Shown: in pieces, positions 54,642 through 63,876 of the stretch
How positions within the stretch are numbered: position 1 is the first letter of the stretch
Layout: every line of letters begins with the position of its first letter
DNA from: Pseudomonas sp.
GTDB taxonomy: Bacteria; Pseudomonadota; Gammaproteobacteria; Pseudomonadales; Pseudomonadaceae
Reading direction: 5' to 3'
Assembly: GCF_030683065.1 (NCBI RefSeq)
Contig: NZ_JAUXMX010000007.1
Coordinates: 62,001-126,000 of the forward strand
Length of the DNA: 64,000 nt
Translations under genes and position numbers: made by a program
The notes under the pieces: generated by a model
Database searches by the model: none
Told to the model about the DNA's origin: nothing
The model's input: the letters and a program-made list of their open reading frames with translations, nothing else

Positions 54642-57600
54642 ATGCCCTTTACCGCCCTGCTGATCGCCAACCGCGGCGAGATCGCCATCCGCATCGCCCG
54701 CGCCGCCGCCGAACTGGGCATTCGCTCGGTGGCGGTGTACGCCGAGGACGACGCAGCCTCCCTGCATGTGCGCAAGGCCGACAGCGCGGTCGCCCTCAAG
54801 GGTCGCGGGGTGCCGGCCTATCTGGACATGGACCAGCTGATCGCCATCGCCGAGGAACAGGGTTGCGCGGCGATCCATCCCGGTTACGGCTTTCTCGCCG
54901 AGAACGCCGAGTTTGCCCGCCGCTGTCAGGCTGCCGGCCTGTGCTTTATCGGCCCCGCTGCCGAGGTGTTGGAACTGTTCGGCGACAAAGCCGCGGCGCG
55001 CGCACTGGCCGAACGCTGCGATGTGCCCCTGGTGCGCGGGCTCAATCACGCAGTCAGCCTGGATCAGGCCCGCGAGTTCCTGCGCAGCCTGGGCGACGGT
55101 GGCGCGGTGATGCTCAAGGCCCTGGCCGGCGGCGGCGGTCGCGGCATGCGCCCGGTATTCGCCGCAGCGGAACTGGACGAGGCCTTCGCCCGCTGCCAGT
55201 CGGAAGCCCGTGCGGCCTTCGGCAGTGACGCGTTGTATATCGAGCAGCTGGTGGGCGATGCCCGGCATATCGAAATCCAGGTGCTGGGCGACCATACGGG
55301 CGCGGTCAGCCACCTGTGGGAGCGCGATTGCAGCCTGCAGCGGCGCCAGCAGAAGCTGGTGGAGATCGCCCCCAGCCCGGACCTGCCAGCGGCCACCCGC
55401 GCGCGGATGATCGCCGCCGCGCTGAAGCTGGCCGGTGCGGCGCGCTATCAGGGCCTGGGCACCTTCGAGTTCCTGCTGGATAACCAGCAGCCCGAACGCT
55501 TCTACTTTATGGAAGCCAACCCGCGCATCCAGGTCGAGCACACGGTCACCGAGCAGGTCACCCGCATCGACCTGCTGCAGACCCAGCTCAGGCTGGCCGC
55601 CGGGCACAGCCTGGCGCAACTGAACCTGCTGCAGCCGCCGGCCCTCACTGGCTGCGCCGTGCAACTGCGGATCAACCTGGAAAGCATGAGCGCCGATGGC
55701 AGCACCCACCCGGCCGCCGGCACATTGACGGCTTACGATCCACCCAGCGGCCCCGGCCTGCGTGTCGACGGCTATGGCTACGCCGGCTACCCGGTCAGCC
55801 CCAGCTACGATTCGCTGCTGGCCAAACTGATCGCCCACGCGCCGGACTACCCGAGCGCACTGCGCCGCGCCTACCGCGCGCTCTGCGAGTTCCGCCTGGA
55901 GGGCGTGGCGAGCAACCTGCACCTGCTGCAGAACCTGTTGCGCCTGCCAGAAGTTGCCGCCAATCAGGTCAGCACACGCTTGGTCGAAGGCCGGCTGGCG
56001 CAATTGCTGGCACCCCAGCAGCAGGCCCATCCCCACCTGTTCTTTGCCGGCAGCCCAGCGGCGGCCGGTGCGGCGCAGCAGGCGATCGATGCGCCGCCCG
56101 GCTGCCTGTCCTTGCACGCGCCGAGCAGCGGCGTACTGGTGTGCCTGGAGGTAGCCGAGGGCGATGCCGTGGCGGTCGGCCAGAGCATCGCCGTGCTGGA
56201 GGCGATGAAGATGGAGTTCGTGGTCAAGGCCAGCCACAGCGGTATCGTCCGCGCCCTCACCGTGCAGCCCGGCAGCGTGGTCGGCGAAGGCCAGCCGCTG
56301 CTGTTTATCGAACCGGCCGAGGTCGACGCCGATCAGGCGCAAAGCGAGCAAAGCCTGGACCTCGAACATATCCGCGCGGATCTCGCCGAGGTGTTCGAGC
56401 GTCACGCCATGACCCGCGACGAACGCCGCCCACTGGCCGTGGCCAAGCGGCGCAAGACCGGCCAGCGGACAGTACGCGAGAACCTCGCCGAGCTGCTCGA
56501 TGACGGCAGCTTCAACGAATACGGCGCCCTGGCCCTGGCCGCGCAACGTCGGCGGCGTTCGTTGGAGGAGCTGATCGAACAGAGCCCGGCCGATGGCCTG
56601 GTGGCCGGCATCGGCACAGTCAACGCCGACGTGTTCGGTAGCCAGGCGGCGCGCTGCATGGCCATCGCCTACGACTACACGGTATTCGCCGGCACCCAGG
56701 GGGTGATGAATCACAAGAAGACCGACCGCATGCTCGGCCTCGCCGAACAGTGGCGCCTGCCTCTGGTGCTGTTCGCTGAGGGCGGTGGCGGCCGGCCGGG
56801 TGACAGCGATTTCGTCGGCGTCGCCGGACTCGACTGCCACACCTTCGTCGGCATGGCCAGGTTGTCCGGGCTGGTACCTCTGGTGGGGGTGGTCTCCGGG
56901 CGCTGCTTCGCCGGCAATGCGGCGCTGCTCGGCTGCTGCGATGTGATTATCGCCACCGAGAACGCAACCATCGGCATGGCCGGCCCGGCGATGATCGAAG
57001 GCGGCGGCCTCGGTAGCTTCACCGCGGAGCAGGTCGGACCGGTCTCGGTGCAGGGGCCGAACGGGGTGATAGACGTACTGGTCGCCGATGAGGCCGAGGC
57101 GGTGCGCGTGGCCAAGCAGTACCTGAGCTACTTCCAGGGCGCGCTAACGGATTGGCAGTGTGCGGATCAGCGCGCGCTGCGCCATTTGATCCCGGAAAAC
57201 CGCCTGCGCGTCTATGACATTCGCCAGGTAATCGCCATCCTGGCCGACAGCGGATCGGTACTGGAACTGCGCCGGCAGTTCGCCCCCGGCCTGATCACCG
57301 CCTTGGTGCGTATCGAGGGCCGGCCCTTTGGCCTGCTCGCCAACAACCCCGCGCACCTGGGCGGCGCCATCGATGCCGTGGCCGGCGACAAGGCTGCGCG
57401 CTTTATGCAGCTGTGCGATGCCTTCGACATCCCCATGCTGTCGCTGTGCGACACCCCCGGCTTTATGGTCGGCCCGGAAGCCGAAAAACAGGCCACGGTG
57501 CGCCATGTGTCGCGTATGTTCGTCGCCGCCGCCAGCCTGACGGTGCCTTTTTTCACCGTGGTCTTGCGCAAGGGCTACGGCCTCGGCGCCCAGGCCATGG

Positions 57601-57923
57601 CCGCCGGCAGCTTCCATTCACCGCTGTTCACCATCGCCTGGCCCAGCGGAGAATTCGGCGCCATGGGCCTGGAAGGCGCGGTGCGACTGGGTTTCGCCAA
57701 GGAGCTGGCAGCCGTCGAGGAGCCTGGCGCCCGCCAGCAGCTGTTCGACAAACTGGTGGCCAAGGCCTACCAGAGCGGCAAGGGCATCAACATGGCCAGC
57801 TTTCTGGAGATCGATGCGGTGATCGACCCACTGGAAACTCGCGCCTGGCTGGTGCGCGGGCTGAATGCGGCGCCACTGCCGGCAACACGCGCGGGTAAGA
57901 AGCGCTGCGTCGATAGTTGGTAG
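54642..57923 (+). CDS. Single-chain biotin-dependent acyl-CoA carboxylase (BC-BCCP-CT)
   Basis: The 1093-residue protein holds all three parts of a biotin-dependent carboxylase. The biotin carboxylase (1-450) starts LIANRGEIAIRIAR and has ALAGGGGRGMRP and EANPRIQVEHTVTE. The biotin carrier domain (about 485-565) has the biotinyl lysine in EAMKME (Lys523). The carboxyltransferase (about 600-1080) has GVMNHKKTDRMLGLA, AEGGGGRPGD and CDTPGFMVGPEAEKQ. This order matches single-chain long-chain acyl-CoA carboxylases, not pyruvate carboxylase, whose carboxyltransferase is unrelated. Substrate is unknown; the upstream ligase suggests an unusual acyl-CoA. Confidence 0.93.
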   Translation: MPFTALLIANRGEIAIRIARAAAELGIRSVAVYAEDDAASLHVRKADSAVALKGRGVPAYLDMDQLIAIAEEQGCAAIHPGYGFLAENAEFARRCQAAGLCFIGPAAEVLELFGDKAAARALAERCDVPLVRGLNHAVSLDQAREFLRSLGDGGAVMLKALAGGGGRGMRPVFAAAELDEAFARCQSEARAAFGSDALYIEQLVGDARHIEIQVLGDHTGAVSHLWERDCSLQRRQQKLVEIAPSPDLPAATRARMIAAALKLAGAARYQGLGTFEFLLDNQQPERFYFMEANPRIQVEHTVTEQVTRIDLLQTQLRLAAGHSLAQLNLLQPPALTGCAVQLRINLESMSADGSTHPAAGTLTAYDPPSGPGLRVDGYGYAGYPVSPSYDSLLAKLIAHAPDYPSALRRAYRALCEFRLEGVASNLHLLQNLLRLPEVAANQVSTRLVEGRLAQLLAPQQQAHPHLFFAGSPAAAGAAQQAIDAPPGCLSLHAPSSGVLVCLEVAEGDAVAVGQSIAVLEAMKMEFVVKASHSGIVRALTVQPGSVVGEGQPLLFIEPAEVDADQAQSEQSLDLEHIRADLAEVFERHAMTRDERRPLAVAKRRKTGQRTVRENLAELLDDGSFNEYGALALAAQRRRRSLEELIEQSPADGLVAGIGTVNADVFGSQAARCMAIAYDYTVFAGTQGVMNHKKTDRMLGLAEQWRLPLVLFAEGGGGRPGDSDFVGVAGLDCHTFVGMARLSGLVPLVGVVSGRCFAGNAALLGCCDVIIATENATIGMAGPAMIEGGGLGSFTAEQVGPVSVQGPNGVIDVLVADEAEAVRVAKQYLSYFQGALTDWQCADQRALRHLIPENRLRVYDIRQVIAILADSGSVLELRRQFAPGLITALVRIEGRPFGLLANNPAHLGGAIDAVAGDKAARFMQLCDAFDIPMLSLCDTPGFMVGPEAEKQATVRHVSRMFVAAASLTVPFFTVVLRKGYGLGAQAMAAGSFHSPLFTIAWPSGEFGAMGLEGAVRLGFAKELAAVEEPGARQQLFDKLVAKAYQSGKGINMASFLEIDAVIDPLETRAWLVRGLNAAPLPATRAGKKRCVDSW

Positions 57924-57933
57924 CAGGTTCGAA

Positions 57934-57993
57934 GTAGCCCGGATGCAATCCGGGGAGCCCCGGACAACATCCCCCGGATTGCATCCGGGCTAC
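57934..57993. repeat. REP-pair (GTAGCCCGGAT type), right boundary of the carboxylase module
   Basis: Arms GTAGCCCGGATGC (from 57934) and GCATCCGGGCTAC (to 57993) form a long inverted pair; each half is itself palindromic. It begins 11 nt after the carboxylase stop and is nearly identical to the pair at 51616-51681 beyond the other end of the module. Confidence 0.87.
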
Positions 57994-58132
57994 TAGAGCC
58001 GGGTGGATGTCGCAGACCTTGCACATGAACATAGGATCTACGGGTTGCGCCGATCCGAAGCTTGTTTGGGCAGTGACCGGCGCTTCGGGTAAACTGCTGC
58101 ATCTTTTGCACCTAGAACGAACGATCAGCCTG

Positions 58133-60040
58133 ATGCCGACGACCTTCCACGAGATTCCTCGCGAACGCCCACTGACGCCCTTGCTCGACTGCGCCAACAC
58201 GCCGGACGAACTGCGCCGACTGGGCGAAGCCGAGCTGGAAACCCTGGCCGACGAACTGCGCCAGTACCTGCTCTACACGGTCGGCCAGACCGGTGGGCAT
58301 TTCGGTGCGGGCCTTGGTGTGATCGAGCTGACTGTCGCCCTGCATTACGTCTTCGACACCCCGGATGACCGCGTGGTGTGGGATGTCGGCCACCAGGCCT
58401 ATCCACACAAGATCCTCACCGGCCGCCGCGAACGCATGTCCAGCCTGCGCCAGAAAGACGGCATCGCCGCCTTCCCGCGCCGCTCCGAGAGCGAGTACGA
58501 CACCTTTGGCGTCGGCCACTCCAGCACTAGCATCAGCGCCGCCCTAGGCATGGCCATCGCCGCACGCATCCAGGGCAGCAAGCGCAAGAGTGTGGCGGTG
58601 ATCGGCGACGGCGCACTGACCGCCGGCATGGCCTTCGAGGCGCTCAATCACGCCAGCGACGTCAATGCCAACATGCTGGTGATCCTCAACGACAACGACA
58701 TGTCGATCTCGCAAAATGTCGGTGGCCTGTCCAACTACCTGGCCAAGATTCTCTCCAGCCGCACCTACGCCAGCATGCGCGAGGGCAGCAAGAAGATCCT
58801 CTCGCGCCTGCCCGGCGCCTGGGAAATCGCGCGCAAGACCGAAGAACACGCCAAGGGCATGCTGGTGCCCGGCACCCTCTTCGAGGAACTGGGCTGGAAC
58901 TACATCGGCCCGATCGACGGCCATGACCTGCCCACCCTGCTGGCGACCCTGCGCAATATGCGCGACCTCGATGGCCCGCAGTTCCTTCACGTGATCACCA
59001 AGAAAGGTAAGGGTTTCGCGCCGGCCGAGGCCGACCCAATCGGTTACCACGCAATCACCAAGCTGGAGCCGATCAACACCCCGCTCGCCGCGCCGAAGAA
59101 AGTCGCCGGCCCTAAGTACTCTGGTGTGTTCGGCCAGTGGCTGTGCGACATGGCCGCCGAAGACTCGCGCCTGGTTGGCATCACCCCGGCGATGAAAGAA
59201 GGCTCGGACCTGGTGACCTTCAGCGAACGCTATCCCGAGCGCTATTTCGACGTAGCCATCGCCGAGCAGCACGCGGTGACCCTGGCCGCGGGCATGGCCT
59301 GCGATGGCATCAAGCCGGTGGTGGCGATCTACTCGACCTTTCTCCAGCGCGCCTATGACCAGTTGATCCACGACGTGGCGGTGCAGCACCTCGACGTACT
59401 GTTCGCCATCGACCGCGCCGGCCTGGTAGGCGAAGACGGCCCGACCCACGCCGGCAGCTTCGACCTGTCCTACCTGCGCTGCATCCCCGGCATGCTGGTG
59501 ATGACCCCCAGTGACGAGAACGAATTGCGCCGCATGCTCAGCACCGGCTACCTGTTCGACGGCCCGGCTGCGGTGCGCTATCCACGCGGCAGTGGCCCCA
59601 ACGCGGTGATCGAGCCGGGCCTTGCGCCACTGGAAATCGGCAAGGGCGTCGTGCGCCGCCATGGCCAAGGCACAGCCCTGCTGGTGTTCGGCGTGCAACT
59701 GGCCGAAGCGCTGCAAGTCGGCGAGACCCTGAACGCCACGGTGGTCGACATGCGCTTCGTCAAACCGCTCGACGAAGCCCTGATTCGACAGCTCGCCGAC
59801 AACCACGACCTGCTGGTAAGCATCGAAGAAAACAGCATCATGGGCGGCGCCGGCAGTGCCGTCAGCGAATTCCTTGCCGGGGAAAACATCCTCAAGCCGA
59901 TGCTGCACCTCGGCCTGCCCGACTATTACGTCGAGCACGCCAAACCGACCCAGATGCTCGCCGAATGCGGCCTCGACGCCGCCGGCATCGAAGCTGCCGT
60001 GCGCCAGCGCCGCGCGCTGCTGGAAACGCCGCAAACGTAG
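58133..60040 (+). CDS. dxs: 1-Deoxy-D-xylulose-5-phosphate synthase
   Basis: Dxs joins pyruvate and glyceraldehyde 3-phosphate with thiamine diphosphate, opening the MEP isoprenoid pathway that feeds IspA. The 635-residue protein has [16 protein letters not shown], the thiamine-binding [15 protein letters not shown]...NDNDMSIS, and the C-terminal half with [17 protein letters not shown] and [15 protein letters not shown]. The start at 58133 ([13 protein letters not shown]) is normal for Pseudomonas. In related genomes it directly follows ispA. Confidence 0.97.
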   Translation: MPTTFHEIPRERPLTPLLDCANTPDELRRLGEAELETLADELRQYLLYTVGQTGGHFGAGLGVIELTVALHYVFDTPDDRVVWDVGHQAYPHKILTGRRERMSSLRQKDGIAAFPRRSESEYDTFGVGHSSTSISAALGMAIAARIQGSKRKSVAVIGDGALTAGMAFEALNHASDVNANMLVILNDNDMSISQNVGGLSNYLAKILSSRTYASMREGSKKILSRLPGAWEIARKTEEHAKGMLVPGTLFEELGWNYIGPIDGHDLPTLLATLRNMRDLDGPQFLHVITKKGKGFAPAEADPIGYHAITKLEPINTPLAAPKKVAGPKYSGVFGQWLCDMAAEDSRLVGITPAMKEGSDLVTFSERYPERYFDVAIAEQHAVTLAAGMACDGIKPVVAIYSTFLQRAYDQLIHDVAVQHLDVLFAIDRAGLVGEDGPTHAGSFDLSYLRCIPGMLVMTPSDENELRRMLSTGYLFDGPAAVRYPRGSGPNAVIEPGLAPLEIGKGVVRRHGQGTALLVFGVQLAEALQVGETLNATVVDMRFVKPLDEALIRQLADNHDLLVSIEENSIMGGAGSAVSEFLAGENILKPMLHLGLPDYYVEHAKPTQMLAECGLDAAGIEAAVRQRRALLETPQT

Positions 60041-60094
60041 GCGCGGCTTGTACTTCTATCCGCAGCACTTTATGGTGCGCGGCGTTTTACTTGT

Positions 60095-60304
60095 CCGAGG
60101 TCGCCGACAGCCGCAAGGCCCAGGCGTGAAAAGGGAAGCAGGTGCGTAGCCGTCAATTCGACAGCCACAATGCCTGCGCTGCCCCCGCAACGGTAACCGA
60201 CAGCCCCGACCAGCACGGTCAGGGCACACACTTTCTCGATACGCCACTGGGTTCGCCCGGGAAGGCGGGAAAGTGCCAGTCGGCAGCCCGGAGACCTGCC
60301 TCGG
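60095..60304 (+). promoter_or_regulatory. Cobalamin (adenosylcobalamin) riboswitch
   Basis: The leader shows the class features in order. The P1 arms are CCGAGG (60095-60100) and CCTCGG (60299-60304). Between them are AAAAGGGAAGCAGGTG, the core GCTGCCCCCGCAACGGTAA and the B12-box-like GCAGCCCGGAGACCTGCC ending at 60300. Binding of the cofactor should lower expression of the downstream btuB. Confidence 0.92.
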
Positions 60305-60384
60305 CGCAATGTGACTGGTGTTGCGGAGGGCATCACCGTCAAGCGCTGGCTATCGCCTCCTTGCCCGGTGCTTGTCCCTGCCCT

Positions 60385-60410
60385 CCTCAAAAGTTTTCTG
60401 CCTTTTGAGG
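60385..60410 (+). promoter_or_regulatory. Ribosome-site-masking hairpin in the btuB leader
   Basis: CCTCAAAAG (60385-60393) pairs perfectly over 9 bp with CTTTTGAGG (60402-60410), which contains the btuB ribosome-binding site GAGG eight nt before the ATG. It is the likely translational output of the cobalamin riboswitch. Confidence 0.7.
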
Positions 60411-60418
60411 ATTTACCA

Positions 60419-62314
60419 ATGAAATTGTCCCGAATTGCCCTGGCTGTAGCGCTGCTGCCGCTGGGTGCTCATGCTGAAGAAGTCAGCAGCCCTGCCAAAT
60501 CACTCGAACTACAGCCGCTGATCGTGACCTCCGGTCGGCACGCCGAACCGGCCCGGCAGGCAACAGCTGCAACCACAGTATTTACCCGTAAGGACATCGA
60601 ACGCCTACAAGTACGCAGCGTGGCAGAGCTACTCGAGCGAGTCCCAGGCGTCAGCGTCAACCGGACTGGCGGCGCGGGTAGCCAGACCGGCCTGTTCGTC
60701 CGCGGCACTTCGACCGCGCAAACCCTAGTCCTGGTAGATGGCCAACGTATTTCCGCCGCCTCCAGTGGCACCAGCAGCCTGGAATTTCTCAGCCCGGAGC
60801 AGATCGAGCGAGTGGAAGTGGTGCGTGGCGCCCGTTCAGCGCTCTATGGCTCCGATGCCATTGGCGGGGTTGTGCAGATTTTCACCCGCCAAGGCAGCGG
60901 CGACGGACTCAAGCCCTACGTTCGCCTTGGCGTCGGCAGCAACCAGACCTTCGAACGCAGCCTTGGCGTGTCCGGCGGCGACGCGCAAACCCGCTTCAAC
61001 CTCGGCGCCGCACTCGATGAAACCCAGGGTATCGACGCCACACGCGACAATTTCGGTGCCAACGGCGATGACGATGCCTACCGAAATAAGTCGCTGAGCT
61101 TGAACGTGTCGCACCGCTTCAATGACGACCTGAAGATCGGCTTCAGCGCCCTTGATCAACACGGCCAGGTCGAGTTCGAGGACATCTTCAATACTTCGCT
61201 GCCTACCACGGACTTCCAGCTCAGCAGCCTGTCGAGCTACATCGATGCCAACCTCAGCGACGTCTGGAATAGCCGCCTGGAAATCGGCCACAGCGAGGAC
61301 AAGCGCGACACCGGCAACGATCAGCCACAGGCCGGTGCGGACTCGTTTTACAGCCTCAATACCTACCGCGACTCGGCAAATTGGGTTAACACCCTAGCAC
61401 TCAACGATCGCCACCAAGTGCTGCTGGGTGCCGATTGGTATGAAGATCGGGTTACGGGCAGCGAGGACTTTGCTGAGGACTCACGCTGGAACCAGGCAGC
61501 ATTTATCCAACACCGTTACAAGGCCGAAGGTTTTTCGACAGAACTGGGCATGCGTCATGATAAGAACCAACAGTTCGGCAGCGAAAACAATTGGAACGCG
61601 GCACTGACCGTGCCATTCAACAGCAGCAACGATTTGATCCTGTCCTACAGCGAAGGCTTCCGCGCACCGACCTTCAACGACCTATATTATCCAGACTTGT
61701 GCTACCCGGGCTTCGGATGCTTTACCAGCGCCAACCCGGAACTCAGCCCGGAAAAATCTAAGAGCTATGAGGCCCAATGGCGCAGCCGCTACAGCGAAAC
61801 CGGCGCACTGGAGCTTTCGCTGTACCGTATCGACCTGCAGGACGCGATTGTTCTCGACCAGAGCTTCATTCCGCAAAACGTCCAGACCGCTCGCATCAAT
61901 GGCTTCGAGGCTGCGCTCCAACAAGAGCTCTTCGGCTGGCGGGGCAACCTGGCACTCGCCCTGATCGACCCGCGGGATCGCGCCACTGGCCACACCCTCG
62001 CACGCCGCGCCAAACGTACACTGAGCCTGGACCTGGATCGCCCGTTCGGTGACTTTGCGGTGGGTGCCAGCTGGCGCGCAGTCAGTGGCCGCTATGACGA
62101 TGCCGACAACACTCAAGAGTTGGGTGGTTACGGCCTGCTCAGCCTGCGTGGCAAATGGCAAGCCAGCCAGGAAGTGGCCTTCGACCTGAAACTGAACAAT
62201 CTTTTCGACAAGGACTATGCCGAGGCGACCTATAGCACAAGCAACGGACGTTTCGGCTACAACAGCGAAGGCCGCACCGCTCTGTTTGCCGTGACCTGGA
62301 CACCTCAGCTTTAA
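60419..62314 (+). CDS. btuB: TonB-dependent vitamin B12 receptor
   Basis: The 631-residue outer-membrane protein imports corrinoids with energy from TonB. It has a signal peptide (to AHA, residue 19), a TonB-box-like LQPLIVTSGR (31-40), a plug domain (about 45-160, with VPGVSVNRTGG, LVLVDGQRI and ALYGSDAIGGVVQI) and a 22-strand type barrel ending LFAVTWTPQL. The cobalamin riboswitch just upstream supports the B12 substrate. An AGGA-type site precedes the ATG at 60419. The terminal residue is Leu, not the usual Phe, but the WTP ending is normal in my memory for Pseudomonas BtuB. Confidence 0.9.
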   Translation: MKLSRIALAVALLPLGAHAEEVSSPAKSLELQPLIVTSGRHAEPARQATAATTVFTRKDIERLQVRSVAELLERVPGVSVNRTGGAGSQTGLFVRGTSTAQTLVLVDGQRISAASSGTSSLEFLSPEQIERVEVVRGARSALYGSDAIGGVVQIFTRQGSGDGLKPYVRLGVGSNQTFERSLGVSGGDAQTRFNLGAALDETQGIDATRDNFGANGDDDAYRNKSLSLNVSHRFNDDLKIGFSALDQHGQVEFEDIFNTSLPTTDFQLSSLSSYIDANLSDVWNSRLEIGHSEDKRDTGNDQPQAGADSFYSLNTYRDSANWVNTLALNDRHQVLLGADWYEDRVTGSEDFAEDSRWNQAAFIQHRYKAEGFSTELGMRHDKNQQFGSENNWNAALTVPFNSSNDLILSYSEGFRAPTFNDLYYPDLCYPGFGCFTSANPELSPEKSKSYEAQWRSRYSETGALELSLYRIDLQDAIVLDQSFIPQNVQTARINGFEAALQQELFGWRGNLALALIDPRDRATGHTLARRAKRTLSLDLDRPFGDFAVGASWRAVSGRYDDADNTQELGGYGLLSLRGKWQASQEVAFDLKLNNLFDKDYAEATYSTSNGRFGYNSEGRTALFAVTWTPQL

Positions 62315-62691
62315 GACGTTACCCGGCAGCGGCAGCGCAAGAGGACGTGCAACTCAGCGTCGGCTATCGCTTCTAACCTGGCGCAAACGGCAAGGAGCCT
62401 GACCAAGTCGTGCTCAATAGCACACTGTAGGAGCCAGCTTGCTGGCGATCTGTGTGATCTGTCAGCGGATCGCCAGCAAGCTGGCTCCTACAACTCCGGC
62501 TAACTTCAAGCGGGCAGCCGGTTCGGCCGGGGCAACGGTTATTACCCATTCGCTGCAGTGGCCGAGGAGCAGTCCCGGAATACATCCGGCCGCGATGCCG
62601 GCGTGGGTGTCAGCGCGTCTCGGCCAACGGTAAGCCGCCAGCACCATCACGCCGCAGCTCAGGGAGGACAGTCAGGCGCCGCGACGGGAGC
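62315..62691. other. Intergenic region after btuB (377 nt)
   Basis: The stretch holds a short out-of-frame sequence with an outer-membrane-barrel-like ending (62341-62376), a large REP palindrome (62426-62492) and about 200 nt with no recognisable gene or signal. It separates rightward btuB from leftward ribA and its partner. Confidence 0.6.
62426..62492. repeat. Large REP palindrome (TGTAGGAGC type)
   Basis: A 25-bp arm starting TGTAGGAGCCAGCTTGC (62426-62450) is repeated exactly in inverse orientation at 62468-62492, around a 17-nt spacer. This is the common Pseudomonas intergenic REP. It can fold into a very stable stem and would stop convergent transcription between btuB and the ribA pair. 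Confidence 0.9.
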
Positions 62692-63108
62692 TCAGCCGAG
62701 CTGGCGGGGGATGCGGTAGAGGTACAGGATCACGACGCTGGACAGCGCCAGGAGAATCAACGGGATCGCTTCCAGCCCGGCAAACACCGCGAGGGCGGCA
62801 ATCCAGGCCGGTAGACCGGCACCAAACAACGCCAGGCGACGCCGAGCAGCCAAAGCAATCCAGGCAGCTGGCTCTTCGGGGCTATCCAGGGCCTTTTCGG
62901 TCGCCAGCAGCTCGCGTTTGTAAGCGTGGAACAGCGGCAGGCTGACGAACATCGCGGCCATCCCGGCGACGAACAAGGGCATGGCGAAGACAGTCAGCGA
63001 CCGTCCAGCACCAAACAGCAGATTGAGTACCAACAACGGCGCCAGGGTCAGCACCAGTTGCTGCCACCACTCAAGCGCCAGTCGACGGCGCAGATTACTC
63101 CGGGTCAC
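62692..63108 (-). CDS. Small inner-membrane hypothetical protein
   Basis: The 138-residue protein has four hydrophobic segments (about residues 17-33, 38-58, 93-110 and 113-131) and a basic N-terminus ([17 protein letters not shown]). It matches no family I can name; similar small proteins next to ribA in Pseudomonas are sometimes labelled as transporters without support. Its start overlaps the ribA stop by four bases, so it is translated with ribA. A role in riboflavin metabolism is possible but unproven. Confidence 0.75.
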   Translation of the reverse strand: MTRSNLRRRLALEWWQQLVLTLAPLLVLNLLFGAGRSLTVFAMPLFVAGMAAMFVSLPLFHAYKRELLATEKALDSPEEPAAWIALAARRRLALFGAGLPAWIAALAVFAGLEAIPLILLALSSVVILYLYRIPRQLG

Positions 63109-63725
63109 AGGCTTCCCTCGACCTCGCCCTGATGCAGGCTGCCGAGCATGTGCCCAAGCTTGCCGGCCTTGGTCGCCAGGTACTTCTTGTTGTGCGGGTT
63201 ATGGTCGATTTGCAACGGTACGCGGGTGGCCACGTTGATGCCCATATCGCCCAGCGCCTTGACCTTGCGTGGGTTGTTGGTCATCAGCTTGAGTGCCTTG
63301 ATGTGCAGGTGTTCAAGCATCGGCAGGCAGATCGCGTATTCACGCTGATCGGCACCGAAACCGAGGAGCTCGTTGGCCTCGACCGTATCGGCACCACCAT
63401 CCTGCAGTTCGTAGGCGCGGATCTTGTTCAGCAGGCCAATGCCACGGCCCTCCTGACGCAGATAGAGCAGCACGCCACGCCCTTCGGCGGCAATCGCACG
63501 CATGGCGGCTTCGAGCTGGAAGCCGCAATCACAGCGCAGACTGAACAGCGCATCGCCGGTCAGGCACTCGGAATGCAGGCGCCCTAGCACCGGCTCGCCA
63601 TCGGCAACATCGCCGAAGGTCAGCGCGACATGCTCCTTGCCCGTGGCCGTTTCGAGAAAGCCATGCATGATAAACACCCCGAACGGGGTAGGCAGCTGGG
63701 AGGCGGCGACGAATACGACAGACAC
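63105..63725 (-). CDS. ribA: GTP cyclohydrolase II
   Basis: RibA opens the imidazole ring of GTP, the first step of riboflavin synthesis. The 206-residue protein has the zinc site in [23 protein letters not shown] (three cysteines, residues 53-66), [16 protein letters not shown] and [15 protein letters not shown]. It is a stand-alone cyclohydrolase II, without a fused RibB part. It is coupled to the small membrane protein gene. No FMN riboswitch is seen in the 151 nt upstream. Confidence 0.96.
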   Translation of the reverse strand: MSVVFVAASQLPTPFGVFIMHGFLETATGKEHVALTFGDVADGEPVLGRLHSECLTGDALFSLRCDCGFQLEAAMRAIAAEGRGVLLYLRQEGRGIGLLNKIRAYELQDGGADTVEANELLGFGADQREYAICLPMLEHLHIKALKLMTNNPRKVKALGDMGINVATRVPLQIDHNPHNKKYLATKAGKLGHMLGSLHQGEVEGSL

Positions 63726-63876
63726 CGAATGCTCCTAAATAGATAAGGGCTGGGAATTTCGAGGGCGCATTGTAACAGCAGCCCCCGCCAGCGGGTCAGC
63801 TTGAATTACCGATGATAAGGATCGGATAAACCACATGCCGCTTACCACGCCGGCCGTCTGAGCATTCAGGCGACGC

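Noticed and set aside
54549..56840. Long minus-strand open frame (763 codons) opposite the carboxylase gene
   Set aside because: It is antisense to a well-supported gene, starts and stops nowhere natural and has no recognisable domain; high GC keeps the opposite frame open.
51616..57993. REP-bounded module as an insertion sequence or genomic island with integrase
   Set aside because: No transposase, integrase, target duplication or tRNA end is visible; only the REP borders support mobility.
58544..60034. Minus-strand open frame (496 codons) opposite dxs
   Set aside because: Antisense to a fully conserved dxs; composition shows a shadow frame.
62285..62376. btuB stop as a frameshift, with the true C-terminus in the next frame
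   Set aside because: The in-frame ending LFAVTWTPQL is a normal BtuB ending by memory, so the sequence after it is more likely a remnant than the real end.
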